DNA of 6,574 bases from Patescibacteria group bacterium (GTDB taxonomy: Bacteria; Patescibacteriota; Saccharimonadia; Saccharimonadales; Saccharimonadaceae): NCBI GenBank assembly GCA_030917245.1, contig JAUPVA010000036.1, positions 1 to 6,574 of the forward strand. The letters run 5' to 3'. The position numbers and the translations under genes are program-made. Shown here piece by piece: positions 4,250 through 6,574 of this stretch; within the stretch, counting starts at the first letter, position 1, and each line of letters begins with the position of its first letter. The notes below the pieces were generated by a model. That model worked only from the letters and a program-made list of their open reading frames with translations, ran no database searches and had not been told where the DNA came from.

Positions 4250-4270
4250 CTTTTGTAGAGCTAGATGTGA

Positions 4271-5452
4271 CTACTTCGTGATTGAAGTAACGACACCAGC
4301 ACCGACGGTCTTACCACCTTCGCGAATAGCGAAGTTCAGACCTTGCTCCATAGCGATAGGAGCGAGCAACTTAACCTTGAAGGTTAGTGTGTCACCAGGC
4401 ATGACCATTTCTTTGTCCGCTGGAAGCTCAACTTCACCGGTTACGTCAGTTGTACGGAAGTAGAACTGTGGCTTGTAACCCTTTGAGAATGGAGTGTGGC
4501 GGCCGCCTTCTTCCTTCTTAAGGATGTAAACCTCTGCATCGAATTCGGTGTGAGGAGTGATTGAACCTGGCTTAGCGATAACCTGGCCACGCTCGATTTG
4601 CTCACGCTCAATACCGCGAAGCAGAAGACCAGCGTTGTCGCCAGCTTGACCTTGGTCAAGGTTCTTCTTAAAAGCTTCGATACCGGTTACAACCGACTTC
4701 TGAGTAGGGCGAACGCCGATGATTTCGACTTCTTCGTTCAACTTAATGACACCCTGTTCGATACGTCCCGTTGCAACGGTACCACGACCCTTGATGCTGA
4801 AGACGTCTTCGATAGGCATAAGGAATGGCTTGTCGTTGTCACGAGGTGGTTCTGGAACGTAGCTATCAAGAGCTGCGACTAATTCCATAATAGCTTCTTC
4901 GTTAGCAGGGTCGCCTTCGAGAGCCTTTGTAGCGGAGCCCTTGATGATTGGAGCGTCTTCGTCAAAGCCGTTCTTGGCGAGCAATTCACGAATGTCCATT
5001 TCAACCAGCTCTACGAGCTCAGGGTCAGCAATGTCCATCTTATTGAGGAAAACAACAATCTTAGGAACACCAACTTGCTTTGCAAGCAGTACGTGCTCAC
5101 GAGTCTGAGGCAATGGACCGTCGGTTGCAGCTACCACAAGGATTGCACCATCAACCTGAGCGGCACCAGTGATCATGTTCTTAACGTAGTCGGCGTGTCC
5201 TGGCATGTCGACGTGAGCGTAGTGGCGAGCTTCTGACTCGTACTCTTGGTGTGAAGAAGCAATGGTGATACCACGTGCTTTTTCTTCTGGGGCATTGTCA
5301 ATTTCGTCGTAATTACGAGGCTTGTTCGTCTCTGACGGAAGCTTCTTCGCAAGAACGTGGGTAATTGCTGCGGTTAGTGTTGTCTTACCGTGGTCAACGT
5401 GACCCATGGTACCAACGTTGACGTGCGGCTTGGTTCGATCGAAATCTGCCAT
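4271..5452 (-). CDS. tuf: Elongation factor Tu
   Basis: A 393-residue EF-Tu, normal full length. It delivers aminoacyl-tRNA to the ribosomal A site as a ternary complex with GTP. GTPase motifs in order: P-loop GHVDHGKT (17-24), switch I RGITI (60-64), G3 DMPGH (82-86), G4 NKMD (137-140), G5 GSATK (172-176). The tRNA-binding beta-barrel domains follow, with EGGRHTPF (315-322), [11 protein letters not shown] (329-339) and the closing [15 protein letters not shown] (374-388). The catalytic His of PGH is His86. G3 reads DMPGH rather than the usual DCPGH. The three cysteines of E. coli EF-Tu (81, 137, 255) align with Met, Met and Val, and no cysteine remains. The start ATG 5452 has GGAG at 5464-5467, 11 bases upstream, a slightly long spacing. 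It is monocistronic: own promoter and strong terminator, with rpsJ following only after an opposing orphan gene. Whether a second tuf copy exists cannot be judged here. Confidence 0.99.
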   Translation of the reverse strand: MADFDRTKPHVNVGTMGHVDHGKTTLTAAITHVLAKKLPSETNKPRNYDEIDNAPEEKARGITIASSHQEYESEARHYAHVDMPGHADYVKNMITGAAQVDGAILVVAATDGPLPQTREHVLLAKQVGVPKIVVFLNKMDIADPELVELVEMDIRELLAKNGFDEDAPIIKGSATKALEGDPANEEAIMELVAALDSYVPEPPRDNDKPFLMPIEDVFSIKGRGTVATGRIEQGVIKLNEEVEIIGVRPTQKSVVTGIEAFKKNLDQGQAGDNAGLLLRGIEREQIERGQVIAKPGSITPHTEFDAEVYILKKEEGGRHTPFSKGYKPQFYFRTTDVTGEVELPADKEMVMPGDTLTFKVKLLAPIAMEQGLNFAIREGGKTVGAGVVTSITK

Positions 5453-5525
5453 TTGAGATTTGTCTCCATTTAAAAATTATATTCCTCGGCACGCTAGTAC
5501 TAGTCTTGCGGGCGCAATAGAGTCA

Positions 5526-5554
5526 ATTATACATTGAATTGTCGCGGGCGTAAA
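5526..5554 (-). promoter_or_regulatory. Promoter of tuf
   Basis: On the minus strand, TTTACG (5554-5549), a 17-base spacer, and a perfect TATAAT (5531-5526). The predicted start near 5519 gives a leader of about 67 bases. A second TATAAT (5481-5476) lies closer to the gene but has no -35 at proper spacing. Confidence 0.7.
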
Positions 5555-5563
5555 GAGGTGGCA

Positions 5564-5592
5564 TTGCTTCAGCCTTAGGAGAGTCGTAAAAT
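5564..5592 (+). promoter_or_regulatory. Promoter of the zinc metallopeptidase gene
   Basis: TTGCTT (5564-5569), a 17-base spacer, TAAAAT (5587-5592). The predicted start near 5599 leaves a 26-base leader containing the GGAGG at 5612-5616. It diverges from the tuf promoter, with the -35 boxes about 10 bases apart. Confidence 0.6.
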
Positions 5593-5624
5593 AGGATAAG
5601 CAACTATTAACGGAGGACCTGCAC

Positions 5625-6461
5625 GTGGCGCTATGGGACAAATTAGGTGGCGGTGGGAATATCGAAGATCGTCGAGGTATGGGAGCTCTTGGCATAGGAG
5701 GAAGCCTCGTTGCAGGCATTGTAGTCCTTGCGCTTGGGTATTTTGGCATATCCGCCGACCCAGCACTGGTAGAGCAACTCTTAGTTAGCGCTGGCGTTAC
5801 TGGACAAAGCGAATCGACACAGACCTCTGAATTCAAAGGTCAAGACTCATATGAGACGTTTGCGAGTAATGTGATAGGTTCGTCCAATAGGTATTGGTCC
5901 AAGACGCTCAGTGGTAACACTGATTATCAGACACCTCGTCTGGTGTTATTTCGAAATGCTACACAGTCAGGCTGTGGTATTGCAACCAGTGAAGTAGGAC
6001 CGCACTACTGCCCCCTCGATAAGACCATTTACCTTGATGAAACATTTTTTGACGTTCTTGCCGAGCGATTAGGGGGAAGTAATGGTGACGTTGCTCAGGC
6101 ATATGTGATGGCGCACGAAGTAGGCCACCACGTACAAAACGTAACAGGAATTATGGAACGAGTTCAAAACGACCCTGCCTACGAACAAACTGGCAGCAAT
6201 AGCTTGTCAGTACGGCTCGAGCTACAGGCAGATTGTTATGCCGGATTATGGGCGAATTCAATAAAAGATGCCGGGGTGTTCGAGTCCGACAACGAAATTC
6301 AAGAAGCAATTGTTGCTGCTGGCGACGTCGGCTTCGACAGGATCCAATCCACCACAGTATCAGTCAATTCAGTGAAGTGGACTCATGGTTCGTCGGCACA
6401 ACGAATCGAGTCGTTTAACCGCGGATGGAAGAGCGGTCAGCTCTCGCAGTGTAGCCTGTAG
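5625..6461 (+). CDS. ypfJ: Membrane-anchored neutral zinc metallopeptidase, YpfJ family
   Basis: The 278-residue product matches the putative neutral zinc metallopeptidase family (YpfJ / KPN_02809 type). In order: the conserved NIEDRR near the N-terminus (12-17), a Gly-rich stretch and one membrane helix (about 22-42, GIGGSLVAGIVVLALGYFGI), a polar Ser/Thr/Gln linker (about 58-75), then the catalytic domain. That domain has SGCGIATSEVGPHYCP (115-130, with Cys117 and Cys129), TIYLDETFF, the zinc site AHEVGHHVQNVTGI (163-176, HExxH at 164-168), SVRLELQADCYAGLWA (195-210), and the C-terminal THGSSAQRIESFNRGWKSG ending in SQCSL. Glu199 of RLELQAD is a candidate third zinc ligand. The family is thought to sit in the membrane, here probably with the peptidase outside; its substrate is unknown. 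It begins with GTG at 5625, supported by GGAGG at 5612-5616 spaced 8 bases. It diverges from tuf and looks monocistronic. Four cysteines contrast with their absence in neighbouring cytoplasmic proteins and would suit extracytoplasmic disulfides. The gene symbol is by family homology. Confidence 0.93.
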   Translation: MALWDKLGGGGNIEDRRGMGALGIGGSLVAGIVVLALGYFGISADPALVEQLLVSAGVTGQSESTQTSEFKGQDSYETFASNVIGSSNRYWSKTLSGNTDYQTPRLVLFRNATQSGCGIATSEVGPHYCPLDKTIYLDETFFDVLAERLGGSNGDVAQAYVMAHEVGHHVQNVTGIMERVQNDPAYEQTGSNSLSVRLELQADCYAGLWANSIKDAGVFESDNEIQEAIVAAGDVGFDRIQSTTVSVNSVKWTHGSSAQRIESFNRGWKSGQLSQCSL

Positions 6462-6574
6462 CTACACTGCGATCTTCTACTACGCGAAGGCGTTTAATCC
6501 CTTGGGCGCGCCACGCTTTCATTGCCCACCCTATCGGAAGAACATCATGATAGCCCACGAGATCGGCCAGACGA
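6415..6574 (-). CDS. Possible 3' end of an unidentified minus-strand gene
   Basis: Starting at 6573 on the minus strand, 52 codons stay open to a TAA at 6417-6415; the other two minus frames stop within the last 50 bases. The peptide reads RLADLVGYHDVLPIGWAMKA and continues WRAQGIKRLRVVEDRSV. I do not recognise it. It would overlap the 3' end of the metallopeptidase gene by 47 bases on the opposite strand, which is unusual and weakens the call. The region 6462-6574 is otherwise unexplained, so a gene tail converging from the right is the simplest reading. Confidence 0.3.
   Translation of the reverse strand, partial: RLADLVGYHDVLPIGWAMKAWRAQGIKRLRVVEDRSVATGYTARADRSSIRG
6444..6472. terminator. 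Terminator-like hairpin across the metallopeptidase stop codon
   Basis: TCGCAGTGTAGC (6444-6455), loop CTGTA (6456-6460... closing with the stop TAG at 6459-6461), and the perfect 12-bp complement at 6461-6472. No T run follows on either strand (GATCTTCT on +), so classical intrinsic termination is uncertain. It may be a 3'-end stabilising or Rho-independent variant structure. Confidence 0.5.

Noticed and set aside
5476..5481. Second TATAAT close to tuf as an alternative promoter
   Set aside because: No -35 at suitable spacing, and the transcript would start almost on the Shine-Dalgarno.
5494..5503. CTAGTACTAG palindrome in the tuf leader as an operator
   Set aside because: Only 10 bp, with no supporting context; such a palindrome is expected by chance fairly often.
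6547..6574. Start of a + strand gene reading MIAHEIGQT at the right edge
   Set aside because: Nine codons only, with a weak Shine-Dalgarno and no convincing promoter; the HE-x-G resemblance to a metalloprotease is probably chance.
1..6574. CRISPR array, tRNA, rRNA, insertion sequence or attachment site
   Set aside because: No regularly spaced repeats, tRNA-like cloverleaf, transposase or flanking direct repeats were found on reading both strands.

Overview
The window looks like chromosomal core sequence from a Candidate Phyla Radiation / Patescibacteria organism, most likely Candidatus Saccharibacteria (TM7). The grounds are the compact layout, moderate GC, str/S10-type ribosomal genes, small orphan proteins between them, and an EF-Tu with DMPGH where most bacteria have DCPGH. 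The standard code appears to apply: tryptophans are TGG and one gene stops at TGA, which argues against the UGA-recoding Gracilibacteria and SR1 lineages. The phylum assignment is an inference from sequence style, not a phylogeny.

Layout. On the minus strand, in transcription order, are tuf (5452-4271), rpsJ (3671-3354) and then rplC-rplD-rplW-rplB (2000 down to 1, with rplB cut by the window edge). This is the classical bacterial order tuf / S10 / L3 / L4 / L23 / L2, but it is broken into three transcripts. Each has its own recognisable promoter, and tuf and rpsJ each end at a hairpin terminator. Four small unrecognised genes sit in the breaks. One (3865-4203, +) lies between tuf and rpsJ. 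Three (2246-2524 +, 2612-2926 -, 2986-3288 +) lie between rpsJ and rplC. Divergent from tuf is a membrane-anchored YpfJ-family neutral zinc metallopeptidase (5625-6461, +). The last ~110 bases are unresolved; a minus-strand frame stays open to the window edge and may be the 3' end of another gene.

How it works together. The ribosomal cluster rplC-D-W-B is tightly coupled: each stop overlaps the next start as TAATG, and each start has a good Shine-Dalgarno. The orphan genes at 2926(-), 2986(+) and 3865(+) have no Shine-Dalgarno. Their -10 boxes almost touch the start codon, suggesting leaderless or near-leaderless mRNAs. The orphan at 2246 is different: consensus-like promoter, 5' UTR hairpin, Shine-Dalgarno, GC-rich third positions, TGA stop and a very large terminator, so it resembles a self-contained cassette.

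Most interesting signals: (1) the interruption of the tuf-S10-L3 order by four orphan genes; (2) a gapped sequence/hairpin motif shared by the rpsJ and rplC leaders, which could co-regulate the split S10 operon; (3) the odd 92-residue cassette; (4) a cysteine-free EF-Tu. No tRNA, rRNA, CRISPR array or mobile element was seen. The longest gene-free stretch is 2001-2245, which holds two divergent promoters and their leaders.
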